Part shown: positions 1 through 5,996 of the stretch, one piece after another
Position numbering within the stretch: position 1 is the first letter of the stretch
How the letters are laid out: each line of letters begins with the position of its first letter
From: a virus
Strand: one strand, 5' to 3'
IMG/VR virus record: IMGVR_UViG_3300027896_000288
Location: 1-20,018 of that record
Length of the DNA stretch: 20,018 nucleotides
Notes under the pieces: model-generated
Told to the model about the DNA's origin: nothing
Databases searched by the model: none
Seen by the model: only the letters and a program-made list of their open reading frames with translations
Translations under genes and position numbers: made by a program

Positions 1-192
1 GCGATTGGGTTATTGAAAACCGGCGCACCCAAAGTATTGGGAACGGTTAAACATACTGATGCTGTTACGCAGTTACAGACCCTTAACCCGGCATTGACAC
101 AGGTACAGGCAGTTAGCCAAGTTGACAGGGCTGTCGGTAGCCTTCCTAACGTGGGGGCCTTAACTCAACTTACTTGCCCCCCAGGGGTATAA
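1..192 (+). CDS. C-terminal end of an unknown phage protein (5' truncated)
   Basis: An open frame enters from the left edge and stops with TAA at 190-192, leaving 63 residues. The visible part is rich in Leu, Val, Thr and Gln, with a short alternation of Leu-Thr-Gln and Val-Gln motifs, and shows no membrane segment or recognised catalytic motif. It ends 49 bases before a lysis-type gene group, so by position it is probably the last gene of a tail or other structural module. The family is not recognisable from this fragment. Confidence 0.55.
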   Translation, partial: AIGLLKTGAPKVLGTVKHTDAVTQLQTLNPALTQVQAVSQVDRAVGSLPNVGALTQLTCPPGV

Positions 193-241
193 ACCTTTAA
201 CCCGCCTGCACCCTACGGCGGTATGTGAGGGGGATAATACT

Positions 242-481
242 GTGGAAGCTCAATTTGTGCCGTGGAACTGGTTAGTGCCGATTCTGGTATCTTGTTTGAT
301 TCTAATTATTAGCTATATCATTCAGGGCATGAGAACTGATATAGCTTGTTTACAAAAGGAAAAATTAGACAAGGTGGAGTATATCAGAGAACACGCCTTG
401 CTTCGAGCAGAGATTAAAACCATTGGTGATAAACTTGACGATCTCAAAGACCTCATTCTTAAACGGGGGTGTAATGATTAA
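242..481 (+). CDS. small membrane protein with coiled-coil tail, possible holin/XhlA-like lysis protein
   Basis: This 79-residue protein has one strong hydrophobic segment at about residues 9-29. A charged, helix-forming tail follows, with Lys, Glu, Leu and Ile in coiled-coil spacing. The start is GTG at 242, supported by a GAGGGGGAT ribosome binding site about six bases upstream. One N-terminal or central membrane helix plus a short amphipathic region is the layout of XhlA-like proteins and some holins. The next two genes are a second small membrane protein and an endolysin, which supports a lysis role. The lysis assignment is an inference from position and topology; the sequence itself shows only a small membrane protein. 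Confidence 0.7.
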   Translation: MEAQFVPWNWLVPILVSCLILIISYIIQGMRTDIACLQKEKLDKVEYIREHALLRAEIKTIGDKLDDLKDLILKRGCND

Positions 482-755
482 GCGATTATCGGCTATCCTT
501 GGGCTTATCTTGGCCTGTGCCGGGATTTTAGGGCTGGCCTATACCTTAGACAGCCATTGGGCCAAAGCCTCGGACGTGGCCCTTATAGCGCAACGCTTGG
601 ACGAAAAAATAGCCTCAGACCGGGCCGATAGGGTACAGGAAAAGATTTGGAAGATCAAGGATCGTTATGAAGGCAAGGCTATGCCAACTCTTGATCTTCA
701 ACTTTACCGTGATTTGACCAAGGAATTGACTGAAATCCAGAAGAGGAAGAAATGA
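474..755 (+). CDS. small N-terminally anchored membrane protein, possible holin or inner-membrane spanin
   Basis: The frame is open further upstream, but ATG 474 is preferred: a GGGGGT run precedes it and it overlaps the previous stop by eight bases, typical of translational coupling. That gives 93 residues. There are basic residues at the start, a membrane helix at about residues 5-24, then a charged helical domain rich in Lys, Asp, Glu and Arg. This fits an inner-membrane spanin subunit or a holin-like protein. A Cys lies in the hydrophobic stretch, but the preceding residues do not form a good lipobox and the segment continues beyond it, so a lipoprotein is less likely. It is coupled to the endolysin by an ATGA overlap. 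Confidence 0.7.
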   Translation: MIKRLSAILGLILACAGILGLAYTLDSHWAKASDVALIAQRLDEKIASDRADRVQEKIWKIKDRYEGKAMPTLDLQLYRDLTKELTEIQKRKK

Positions 756-1213
756 CCCGACCTTTTGCCAACCTAACAGACGATCAACTCCTTGCTCTCT
801 GTATTTTCGCCGAGGCCCGGGGTGAACCCGAGGCTGGCCGGATAGCCGTGGGTTCTGTCGTTTTGAATCGGGTCGCCTATGGCCTTATTCACAAAACCTG
901 GGCCATGTACTACGGATATTCAATCCAGACCGTGATCCTTGCTCCCCTGCAATTCTCATGGGTTAATGAAGGCCCTGATCCTAACCATCTGGGGGCCGTG
1001 GAGATAGCCAAAGACTTCCAAGAAGCCTTGACCGTGTCCTTTGAGGGTGATATGGCCCTATGGACTTGTTGTGAAATAGCCGAAAACCTCATTTCCGGGT
1101 CGATTGGAAAGAACACAGCGGCTATGTATTACCACGACATAAGCGTCAATCCACCTTGGGCTAAAGGGAAAACTCCGACCCTTACCATTGGAAAACTGAT
1201 CTTTTATCTATAA
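752..1213 (+). CDS. endolysin, SleB/CwlJ-type cell wall hydrolase (Hydrolase_2 family)
   Basis: The 153-residue protein carries the family signature near its start: a helix ending in AEARGE (E21 is the likely catalytic Glu), followed by GRIAVGSVVLNRV at residues 29-41. A later SIQTVILAPLQFS motif is typical of the substrate-facing part of the fold. SleB-type enzymes are lytic transglycosylases that cut the glycan strands of peptidoglycan. There is no signal peptide, so export would depend on the membrane proteins encoded just upstream. The length matches a single catalytic domain without a cell-wall-binding module. The ATGA overlap at 752-755 couples it to the preceding gene. An intrinsic terminator follows about 165 bases after its stop, making it the last gene of the late operon. 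Confidence 0.9.
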   Translation: MTRPFANLTDDQLLALCIFAEARGEPEAGRIAVGSVVLNRVAYGLIHKTWAMYYGYSIQTVILAPLQFSWVNEGPDPNHLGAVEIAKDFQEALTVSFEGDMALWTCCEIAENLISGSIGKNTAAMYYHDISVNPPWAKGKTPTLTIGKLIFYL

Positions 1214-1376
1214 AGGCAGGGCTGGATCTAACTGTCCAGGGTTCAGTCCGGGCTACGGCCCAGAAATGGATAGATAGGGTGGTCATTCAGCCGGTAATGG
1301 GTAGCGTGTGGCGCTTTGGGCGTTAGGCTGGTCATGCTGCCAACCATCTTTACAAGGGCCGGGGTGTCTCTCGACC
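1214..1376. other. intergenic stretch without a recognised gene
   Basis: No open frame with a ribosome binding site is visible between the endolysin stop and the terminator. One part near 1240-1262 has a faint resemblance to a tRNA T-arm, but the loop lacks the conserved A and no acceptor stem matches. The stretch is fairly GC-rich with several short self-complementary pieces, so a small RNA at the end of the late transcript cannot be excluded. Confidence 0.4.
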
Positions 1377-1408
1377 GGGGGAGGGGTAAGAGACTCTCCC
1401 CTTTTTTT
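1377..1408 (+). terminator. intrinsic terminator of the lysis/late operon
   Basis: GGGGAG at 1378-1383 can pair with CTCCCC at 1396-1401, directly followed by seven T at 1402-1408. It lies between the endolysin and a strong promoter, so it separates the late transcript from the early one. Confidence 0.8.
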
Positions 1409-1427
1409 ATTGCCGTTCACTTTTTTA

Positions 1428-1456
1428 TTGACAAACCAGATTGACCGTGAAATAAT
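1428..1456 (+). promoter_or_regulatory. strong sigma70-type promoter of the early region
   Basis: A perfect -35 box TTGACA at 1428-1433 is followed by exactly 17 bases and a -10 box AATAAT (five of six consensus bases) at 1451-1456. Transcription would begin near 1463. It sits just after the late terminator and is the only strong promoter seen before the long run of tightly packed genes that starts at 1555. Confidence 0.8.
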
Positions 1457-1462
1457 ACCTAA

Positions 1463-1554
1463 AATTAGACAAGGCGGGCTCGCCACCCTTCACCCCGGTT
1501 GACCATCGCTTCCGGGGGCCTTGTCGAAAAAAACCCTTACGGTGGAGGTATACC
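1463..1554 (+). promoter_or_regulatory. structured 5' leader with a possible Shine-Dalgarno-sequestering element
   Basis: The leader contains GACAAGGC (1468-1475) complementary to GCCTTGTC (1518-1525), and directly inside it CCCCGG (1493-1498) complementary to CCGGGG (1512-1517). CCTTCACC at 1487-1494 can pair over all eight positions (one G-U) with GGTGGAGG at 1541-1548, the ribosome binding site of the next gene. The sequestering pairing overlaps and crosses the hairpin, so the two folds should exclude each other. The ligand or trigger is unknown. The fold is inferred from complementarity only. Confidence 0.5.
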
Positions 1555-1950
1555 ATGACAGAATCTAATAAGGCTCATTCGGAAACGGGTGGGCCTTTTT
1601 TATTGGTGAAAGACATATTGGTAAACGATATTGAATATCAAAAAGCAATGGCATATTTAACGAAGCGATGGGAGTTAAAATTAAAAAAATGGAGGACTTT
1701 TGATGCTAAAAGAAAAGTCTATTTTATGTATAATAAAGGACTTGTAAAAATTGGCTCATCTATTGATCCAGAAGATAGACTAAGAGAATTTAAAACAGCA
1801 GAACCAGATATAATTTTACTATTTTCCCGTCATGGGGGTTCCCCCTTAGAATCTATTTTACATAAAGAATTTAAGGAAGACAGAATAAAAGGGGAATGGT
1901 TTATTGATAGTGAACGTTTAAGAAATAGAATAATCGAATTAGGAGGATAA
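1555..1950 (+). CDS. T5orf172/MUG113-type GIY-YIG-like nuclease domain protein
   Basis: The 131-residue protein has a C-terminal half (about residues 54-127) with the pattern of the T5orf172/MUG113 group: VYFMYNKGLVKIGSS, then an Asp-Pro-x-x-Arg-Leu turn, an ILHKEF helix and a GEWF motif. These domains are distant relatives of GIY-YIG nucleases and are common in phages; many have no proven activity. The N-terminal 50 residues are a charged helical region of unknown role. The start ATG at 1555 has a GGAGG six bases upstream. It is the first gene after the early promoter and leader, and the methyltransferase starts on the base after its stop. The gene is clearly more A+T-rich than the lysis genes before it. 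Confidence 0.8.
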   Translation: MTESNKAHSETGGPFLLVKDILVNDIEYQKAMAYLTKRWELKLKKWRTFDAKRKVYFMYNKGLVKIGSSIDPEDRLREFKTAEPDIILLFSRHGGSPLESILHKEFKEDRIKGEWFIDSERLRNRIIELGG

Positions 1951-3015
1951 ATGGAAACAAAGTCTCTAACGATTTTAAATAATGCAACTCGAATGTTGGC
2001 CGAGGTTAAAAGTATAGATGACGCCAAACAAGTTATGGATATAGCTGCCGCTGCTAAAGTTTATGCCAGAAAGCATGGACTTGGTAAAGAAGCCGTAGGT
2101 TATGCCCGTGAAATTGAAATAGGTGCAGAAATTAAGTTGGGAGAAATCCTGGCCCAAATGGATATGAATAAAGGGATGGCTGGCAGTATTGTCTCCGGTG
2201 CTATAAGGGAACCAGTGAAAGATACAACCCCAACATTAAAAGAAATAGGCATTACTAAAAAAGAATCCTCTGAGGCTCAGGCGCTTGCTTCTCTTTCCGA
2301 TGAAGTAAAAATAAAGGTGCAAAAGGGACAAAAAACCAAAAAATCTGCTATGGTAGAAGTAAAGACTAAAAAAAGAAACGATAGACTGGCAGAGCGTGAG
2401 CAAAAATCAATGGCCGAAAAGTCCTCGAAGAGTAAGTTTGAATTATTTAATTCTTCAGTAGAAAGTCTTGACCTTCCTGAAAATTCTATTGATGTAATTA
2501 TTTGCGATCCTCCCTATGGGAAAGAATATCTATCGGTATATAAAAGTCTTTCCTTGTTGGCCTCAAAAGTATTAAAAACCGGGGGCCCCTGTTTGGTAAT
2601 GACCGGACAATCTCATCTGGAAGAGGTTTTAAGAAACTTATCAATGAACCTTACCTATCAATGGACACTTGCCTATTTAACTCCCGGTTCATCGGTTCAA
2701 GTGTTTGGAAGAAAAATAAAATCAAACTGGAAACCAATTATATTTCTCACTAATGGTAAAAACGACTGGGAACACGTTGACGATGTTGTCCGAAGTGATA
2801 GCGAAGATAAAAGATTCCATGAATGGGGCCAGTCCATTTCGGGTATGATCTCAATCATTGAAAGATTCACAGTAAAAAATCAAATCGTGTTAGACCCATT
2901 TTGCGGTGGAGGTTCAACGGGTGTGGCCTGTCTCCTAACAGATAGATTATTTGTTGGCTCCGATGTTTCAAACGAGGAAATAGAAAAGACAAAGAAAAGG
3001 CTTGTTTCTTTATGA
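1951..3015 (+). CDS. DNA methyltransferase (N6-adenine/N4-cytosine type) with N-terminal helical domain
   Basis: The 354-residue protein has two parts. Residues 1-160 are helical and charged, with a segment around 95-110 (LKEIGITKKESSEAQALASL) of a kind often found in phage and plasmid DNA-handling proteins. Residues 160-354 form the methyltransferase: catalytic motif IV is DPPYG at 186-190 and the AdoMet-binding motif I is DPFCGGGSTG at 315-324. Motif IV comes before motif I, the order of the beta-type permuted class. The enzyme probably methylates adenine N6 or cytosine N4 in DNA, either to protect phage DNA from host restriction or as part of a restriction-modification unit. ATG 1951 follows the preceding stop directly, with TAGGAGG upstream, and its own stop overlaps the next start (ATGA). 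Confidence 0.9.
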   Translation: METKSLTILNNATRMLAEVKSIDDAKQVMDIAAAAKVYARKHGLGKEAVGYAREIEIGAEIKLGEILAQMDMNKGMAGSIVSGAIREPVKDTTPTLKEIGITKKESSEAQALASLSDEVKIKVQKGQKTKKSAMVEVKTKKRNDRLAEREQKSMAEKSSKSKFELFNSSVESLDLPENSIDVIICDPPYGKEYLSVYKSLSLLASKVLKTGGPCLVMTGQSHLEEVLRNLSMNLTYQWTLAYLTPGSSVQVFGRKIKSNWKPIIFLTNGKNDWEHVDDVVRSDSEDKRFHEWGQSISGMISIIERFTVKNQIVLDPFCGGGSTGVACLLTDRLFVGSDVSNEEIEKTKKRLVSL

Positions 3016-3389
3016 GTTTAAAAGAAAGATATGGAACAAGGGACTTAACTTATAGCTCCTGGCATAGAACCTTACCCAATCATGTTACCTATATTGATGT
3101 TGATTGTTGTGAATACTGCAATTTTTGTAAATCTCCCTTAGCCTTAATAGAAACGGCGATAGATGTCGGCCAGCAATTTAAAGCAACAACCATTATGAAA
3201 AAATTGGCAGAGAAAATGAACATTGAAGCCTATGTCGTTTTATATAAATTAGACCAAGAAAAGAAGATACTGTTTTTCAATGTTAAACAGATACATCCTA
3301 AGTACAGTAATTTTATAAAGATGGATATTTTATCTTGGAGTAAAAAACTGATTAGCTTGCACGATAATTGTCCATGTAAAGAAAGTTAA
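3012..3389 (+). CDS. Cys-containing phage protein, possibly a divergent PD-(D/E)XK-like nuclease
   Basis: The 125-residue protein begins with an ATGA overlap to the methyltransferase. Visible motifs are SSWHR (15-19), YIDVD (27-31), a C33-x2-C36-x2-C39 cluster that could bind zinc, and a hydrophobic strand ending in LALIET (43-48). An Asp strand followed by a strand ending in Glu resembles the spacing of a PD-(D/E)XK nuclease core, but the Lys expected two residues after Glu47 is Ala. It is therefore either a degenerate relative or an unrelated fold. Coupling to the methyltransferase makes a role in DNA recognition or cleavage attractive but unproven. No confident family assignment was possible. 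Confidence 0.7.
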   Translation: MSLKERYGTRDLTYSSWHRTLPNHVTYIDVDCCEYCNFCKSPLALIETAIDVGQQFKATTIMKKLAEKMNIEAYVVLYKLDQEKKILFFNVKQIHPKYSNFIKMDILSWSKKLISLHDNCPCKES

Positions 3390-3505
3390 AATCCTATGAA
3401 AATAATAGCAAATAGCCAAAAAAACGAGTTTGGATGCACTTTTCTGCCAAAAACAGTCCCATATCCGGTTTGACCTATGAAAAGACAGGTGGTAAGGTAG
3501 GAGCC

Positions 3506-3706
3506 ATGAAATCAAAGCCATTCAAAAAGGGGGATCGAGTCTGGTATTATGGTTGTCCTGGCCGACTTATTGACCTCCCTACCGATGATTTCGGGGAATT
3601 TAAGATTTGGATACGGGAATTGTACTCAGATAAGCCCAGGATCGTCTATTGTGCCGATTATGAGATAACCCATAGGGTAAAGGCCCGGAAGCCAGCACGT
3701 GGCTAA
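3506..3706 (+). CDS. small beta-rich protein of unknown function
   Basis: The 66-residue protein starts at ATG 3506, chosen over an upstream in-frame ATG at 3434 because GGTAGGAG lies just before it. It has a GDRVWYYG turn and several predicted strands, which resemble small SH3-like or KOW-like barrels. It contains two Cys and several Trp and Tyr, and no catalytic motif is visible. It opens a series of very small genes, each with its own strong ribosome binding site. Confidence 0.6.
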   Translation: MKSKPFKKGDRVWYYGCPGRLIDLPTDDFGEFKIWIRELYSDKPRIVYCADYEITHRVKARKPARG

Positions 3707-3744
3707 CCAGGAAGCCGAGCGGCCTATTAAAAGGAGGATTTAAC

Positions 3745-3825
3745 ATGAACCTATCAGCCCACGGCCTTGTTTTTCTATTTTTCCTAACCATCGCCCTGCT
3801 GTTCGGGCTGGCGTTTTGGTTGTAA
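3745..3825 (+). CDS. 26-residue single-pass membrane peptide
   Basis: The frame encodes 26 residues, almost all hydrophobic from residue 8 on (HGLVFLFFLTIALLFGLAFW), so it is one membrane helix. The ribosome binding site AAGGAGG at 3731-3737 is close to perfect and well spaced from ATG 3745. The stop overlaps the AAGGAGG of the next gene, so it sits naturally in the operon. Function is unknown; tiny phage membrane peptides of this kind often affect host envelope processes or superinfection. Confidence 0.6.
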   Translation: MNLSAHGLVFLFFLTIALLFGLAFWL

Positions 3826-3834
3826 GGAGGTCAA

Positions 3835-4008
3835 ATGAAAGAATTACTAATTATGCGGGAAGGTAAAACCGATAGAGATCATCAATCTGGTTCTTGGGGG
3901 AATCGGTTTGAAAACCGAGCCAAGCGGGTGTCCTGGCAAAAGGGAGAATTAAAAAGTGGCTTTCCCAAGGAAACCTGTAACGGGAAAAGAAACCGGATTA
4001 ATAGATAA
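3835..4008 (+). CDS. 57-residue basic hypothetical protein
   Basis: ATG 3835 is preceded by a perfect AAGGAGG at 3824-3830. The product is rich in Lys, Arg, Asn and Gly, with a WGNRFENRAKR stretch and no clear fold. The next gene follows after nine bases that contain another AAGGAGG. The case for a real gene rests on the ribosome binding sites on both sides and the operon spacing, not on similarity. Confidence 0.5.
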   Translation: MKELLIMREGKTDRDHQSGSWGNRFENRAKRVSWQKGELKSGFPKETCNGKRNRINR

Positions 4009-4017
4009 GGAGGCACC

Positions 4018-4215
4018 ATGAGCGAACCGGACGAATATGATGAGATTCTCAGACAGGAAACAATCACAATAGCGATGTATAAATTTATGAAACTCTGCCG
4101 ACAGAAGGACAAGGAGATAGCCGAACTCAAGGAAACCATATCATTTTATAAACAGGCTAACGAGAAAAACATCAGCATCTTAATGGATGGGATGCCAAAG
4201 AAGGAGACCCCATGA
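4018..4215 (+). CDS. small coiled-coil protein
   Basis: The 65-residue acidic-to-mixed-charge protein starts with MSEPDEYDEIL and continues as a single long helix with heptad-like spacing at about residues 15-50 (QKDKEIAELKETISFYKQ). TAAGGAGG at 4005-4012 supports ATG 4018. The last codons overlap the following gene by ATGA. Function unknown. Confidence 0.65.
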   Translation: MSEPDEYDEILRQETITIAMYKFMKLCRQKDKEIAELKETISFYKQANEKNISILMDGMPKKETP

Positions 4216-4397
4216 ACATCTTACGTTTGATCTTATGGATTTTTTTTGGTGGAGGCCTGATCCTCTTGACCGCCGTGAATATCGCTTGCCGATTGTCTAA
4301 GTGGAGGAATCGGCCCAACACCTATAAATTTAAAAGTGAAATATCAAACAAGACCTTTCGGAATTATCAAGGGTCAACCAATGGGTATGTAAAATGA
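4212..4397 (+). CDS. small single-pass membrane protein
   Basis: The 61-residue protein has a hydrophobic segment at about residues 4-25 followed by a basic tail, so the tail is predicted to stay in the cytoplasm (positive-inside rule). It overlaps both neighbours by ATGA, the downstream one being the radical SAM gene. This suggests balanced co-translation, and possibly a partner or anchor for that enzyme. No family is recognised. Confidence 0.65.
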   Translation: MNILRLILWIFFGGGLILLTAVNIACRLSKWRNRPNTYKFKSEISNKTFRNYQGSTNGYVK

Positions 4398-5197
4398 TAA
4401 GGGTTTTCCCTTCTAAAACAAAATGGACTCCAACTGATAACTTAGCCTTTATCGGTGATCCCCCACTATTTCGACCTCCCGACCTATGGCCGGTCTTAGT
4501 GTCTGTCTGTTTTACCTGGGACATAGAGGAAGGAAAAAGACTTAAATCTGCATGGTCTCAATATTATAAAAAAGTTTATTTGGGAGGACCAGCCCTTAAC
4601 GATCCGGGAAATGAATTTATACCGGGAACCTTTTTAAAAGAAGGGGTAACTATTACAAGCCGGGGTTGTATTAGGGATTGCCCTTTTTGTTTCGTCCCGA
4701 GGAGAGAGGGAAAAATCAGGGAATATCCAATTAAAGATGGTTGGATATTACAAGACAATAATATCCTCGCTTGTTCAAAAGAACATCAAATTAAAGTCTT
4801 TGAAATGCTCCAACGACAGAAAAAAGCCATTGATTTTAATGGTGGCCTTGATCCTCGCCTTTTGACTGATTGGCATATTAAAGAATTTGAAAAGTTAAAA
4901 GTTCACCACTTTTGGTTTTCCTGTGATTTCCCCGGAGCTGAAAAATTCTTAAAAAAAACATCTGAATTAATGGCCGATTATCCTTATTGGAAAAAACGGA
5001 GTTATGTCTTGATCGGCTTCAATAGAGAAACAATTAAAGAAGCCGAAAGGCGATTGAATACTGTTTTTGAAATGGGATTTTTGCCCTTTGCTCAACTCTA
5101 TAATGGAATCAATAAAACTAAATGGTCAAAAGAATGGGATGCACTTCAAAGAAAGTGGTGCAGACCGGCGGCGTATAGAAAGGAATCTAAAAAATGA
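4394..5197 (+). CDS. radical SAM enzyme
   Basis: The 267-residue protein has the [4Fe-4S]-binding motif C92-x3-C96-x2-C99 in the context TSRGCIRDCPFCFVP, the hallmark of radical S-adenosylmethionine enzymes. These reduce AdoMet to a 5'-deoxyadenosyl radical that attacks an unreactive bond in a substrate. The RGC...CPFC context and the preceding YLGGPA segment resemble enzymes related to the B12-binding radical SAM group, but there is no full cobalamin domain ahead of the cluster. The chain is short, so it is mainly the core barrel. Later motifs (FNGGLDPRLLTDWH near 149-162 and a YVLIGF strand near 205-210) fit the barrel. The substrate is unknown: a modified base, a tRNA or a small molecule are all possible. 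It is ATGA-coupled to a membrane protein upstream and to the Ala-rich gene downstream. Confidence 0.85.
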   Translation: MIRVFPSKTKWTPTDNLAFIGDPPLFRPPDLWPVLVSVCFTWDIEEGKRLKSAWSQYYKKVYLGGPALNDPGNEFIPGTFLKEGVTITSRGCIRDCPFCFVPRREGKIREYPIKDGWILQDNNILACSKEHQIKVFEMLQRQKKAIDFNGGLDPRLLTDWHIKEFEKLKVHHFWFSCDFPGAEKFLKKTSELMADYPYWKKRSYVLIGFNRETIKEAERRLNTVFEMGFLPFAQLYNGINKTKWSKEWDALQRKWCRPAAYRKESKK

Positions 5198-5271
5198 AAC
5201 TCGCAACCAACAAAGAAGAAGTACCGGAAACCGAACCTGTCAAGTTTCAACTTAAAGAGAAATCTAAAATT
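5194..5271 (+). repeat. copy 1 of a duplicated gene start
   Basis: The first 26 codons of the Ala-rich gene match the first 27 codons of the gene at 5916. The best part is 5233-5271 against 5958-5996, with 34 of 39 bases identical by eye. The encoded EPVK-x-QLKEK-x-KI is shared. Confidence 0.8.
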
Positions 5272-5919
5272 GAAACTTTTAAATGGGAGGATGAAAGGAT
5301 GAATATAACACTTAAAAAGTTAGAGGAATTAAATGCCTGTCAAGAGGCCAGAAAGGCTTTCCCTAAAAAATGGGGGAAAGAAGTTGATAGCCTAACTCTT
5401 TTAAAATCTCTTCGAGACAGAAATAATTATATTTGGGCTAATTGGCTCATCGTGCGAATTATGACTCGGAAACAATATTTATCCTACGCTATCTTTTCTG
5501 CTGAACAAGTTTTAGATATTTACGAAAAAAAATATCCAAATGAAAAGCGGCCAAGATTAGCTATTGAAGCGGCCAAAAAAGTTTTAGAACAAAATACCAA
5601 GGAAAACAAAGATGCCGCCTATGCCTCCGCCTCTGCCGCCGATGCCGCCGCCTATGCCGCCTATGCCGCCGCCTATGCCGCCTATGCCGCCGCCTCTGCC
5701 GCCTATGCCTCCGCCTCTGCCGCCGCCTATGCCTCCGACTATGCCGCCGCCTATGCCTCCGCCTCTGCCGCCGCCTATGCCTCCGATGCCGCCGCCTCTG
5801 CCGCCTATGCCTCCGCCTCTGCCGCCGATGCCGCCGCCTATGCCGCCTATGCCGCCCGAAAAAAAATGCAACTTAAAATATTAAATTACGGAATTAGATT
5901 ATTGGAGGTCAAGATATGA
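5194..5919 (+). CDS. Ala/Tyr/Ser/Asp-repeat protein with a conserved helical domain (resembles phage 'putative immunity protein' type)
   Basis: The 241-residue protein has four parts: an N-terminal 26-residue segment nearly duplicated in the next gene; a conserved helical domain at about 36-138 (RNNYIWANWLIVRIMTRKQ, IEAAKKVLEQ); a low-complexity tract at about 140-221 built only of Ala, Tyr, Ser and Asp; and a short basic end. The helical domain followed by an Ala-rich helix resembles phage proteins that databases often label as putative immunity proteins, though their function is not established. A second possible start at ATG 5299 has GGGAGG eight bases upstream and would produce exactly the conserved part, without the duplicated segment. 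ATG 5194 is ATGA-coupled to the radical SAM gene. All Ala codons in the tract are GCC, unlike the AT-rich surroundings. Confidence 0.75.
   Translation: MKLATNKEEVPETEPVKFQLKEKSKIETFKWEDERMNITLKKLEELNACQEARKAFPKKWGKEVDSLTLLKSLRDRNNYIWANWLIVRIMTRKQYLSYAIFSAEQVLDIYEKKYPNEKRPRLAIEAAKKVLEQNTKENKDAAYASASAADAAAYAAYAAAYAAYAAASAAYASASAAAYASDYAAAYASASAAAYASDAAASAAYASASAADAAAYAAYAARKKMQLKILNYGIRLLEVKI
5611..5856 (+). repeat. GCC-rich in-frame codon repeat with a 57-bp perfect direct repeat at its ends
   Basis: About 82 consecutive codons use only GCC, TAT, TCC/TCT and GAT/GAC. The segment 5614-5670 is repeated without mismatch at 5800-5856, 186 bp (62 codons) later. Recombination between the copies would remove or add whole codons and keep the frame. 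The low complexity also leaves long open frames on both strands, which are artefacts. Confidence 0.9.
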
Positions 5920-5996
5920 ATATCGCACCAAATAAAAAGGGTGAAACTCAAGATGTCGAACCTGTCAAAATTCAACTTAAAGAGAAGTTTAAAATC
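5916..5996 (+). repeat. copy 2 of a duplicated gene start
   Basis: Partner of the copy at 5194-5271. The two copies bracket the conserved and repetitive parts of the Ala-rich gene. Confidence 0.8.

Noticed and set aside
1235-1265. tRNA-like T-arm near GGTTCAGTCC.
   Set aside because: The loop lacks the conserved A at position 58, the stem has a mismatch, and no acceptor or anticodon arm can be matched.
1308-1502. Open frame of 64 codons downstream of the endolysin.
   Set aside because: It runs through the terminator and the promoter, has no ribosome binding site, and its composition is not protein-like.
1468-1534. The leader hairpin at 1468-1525 as an intrinsic terminator.
   Set aside because: It is followed by A residues rather than T, and on the other strand there is no uninterrupted T-run after the stem.
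3396-3473. 25-codon frame after the Cys-containing protein.
   Set aside because: No ribosome binding site and no recognisable feature; the gap also contains a TTGACC at 3471 without a usable -10 box.
5611-5856. The repeats might be read as a CRISPR array or a mini-satellite.
   Set aside because: There are no unique spacers between constant repeats; the pattern is an in-frame codon repeat within a gene.
5584-5884. Long open frames coding for Met-Pro-Pro repeats on the + strand and Gly-Ile repeats on the - strand.
   Set aside because: They are other-frame readings of the GCC-rich tract. The frame with conserved flanking domains, a ribosome binding site and normal composition on both sides is the Ala/Tyr/Ser/Asp one.
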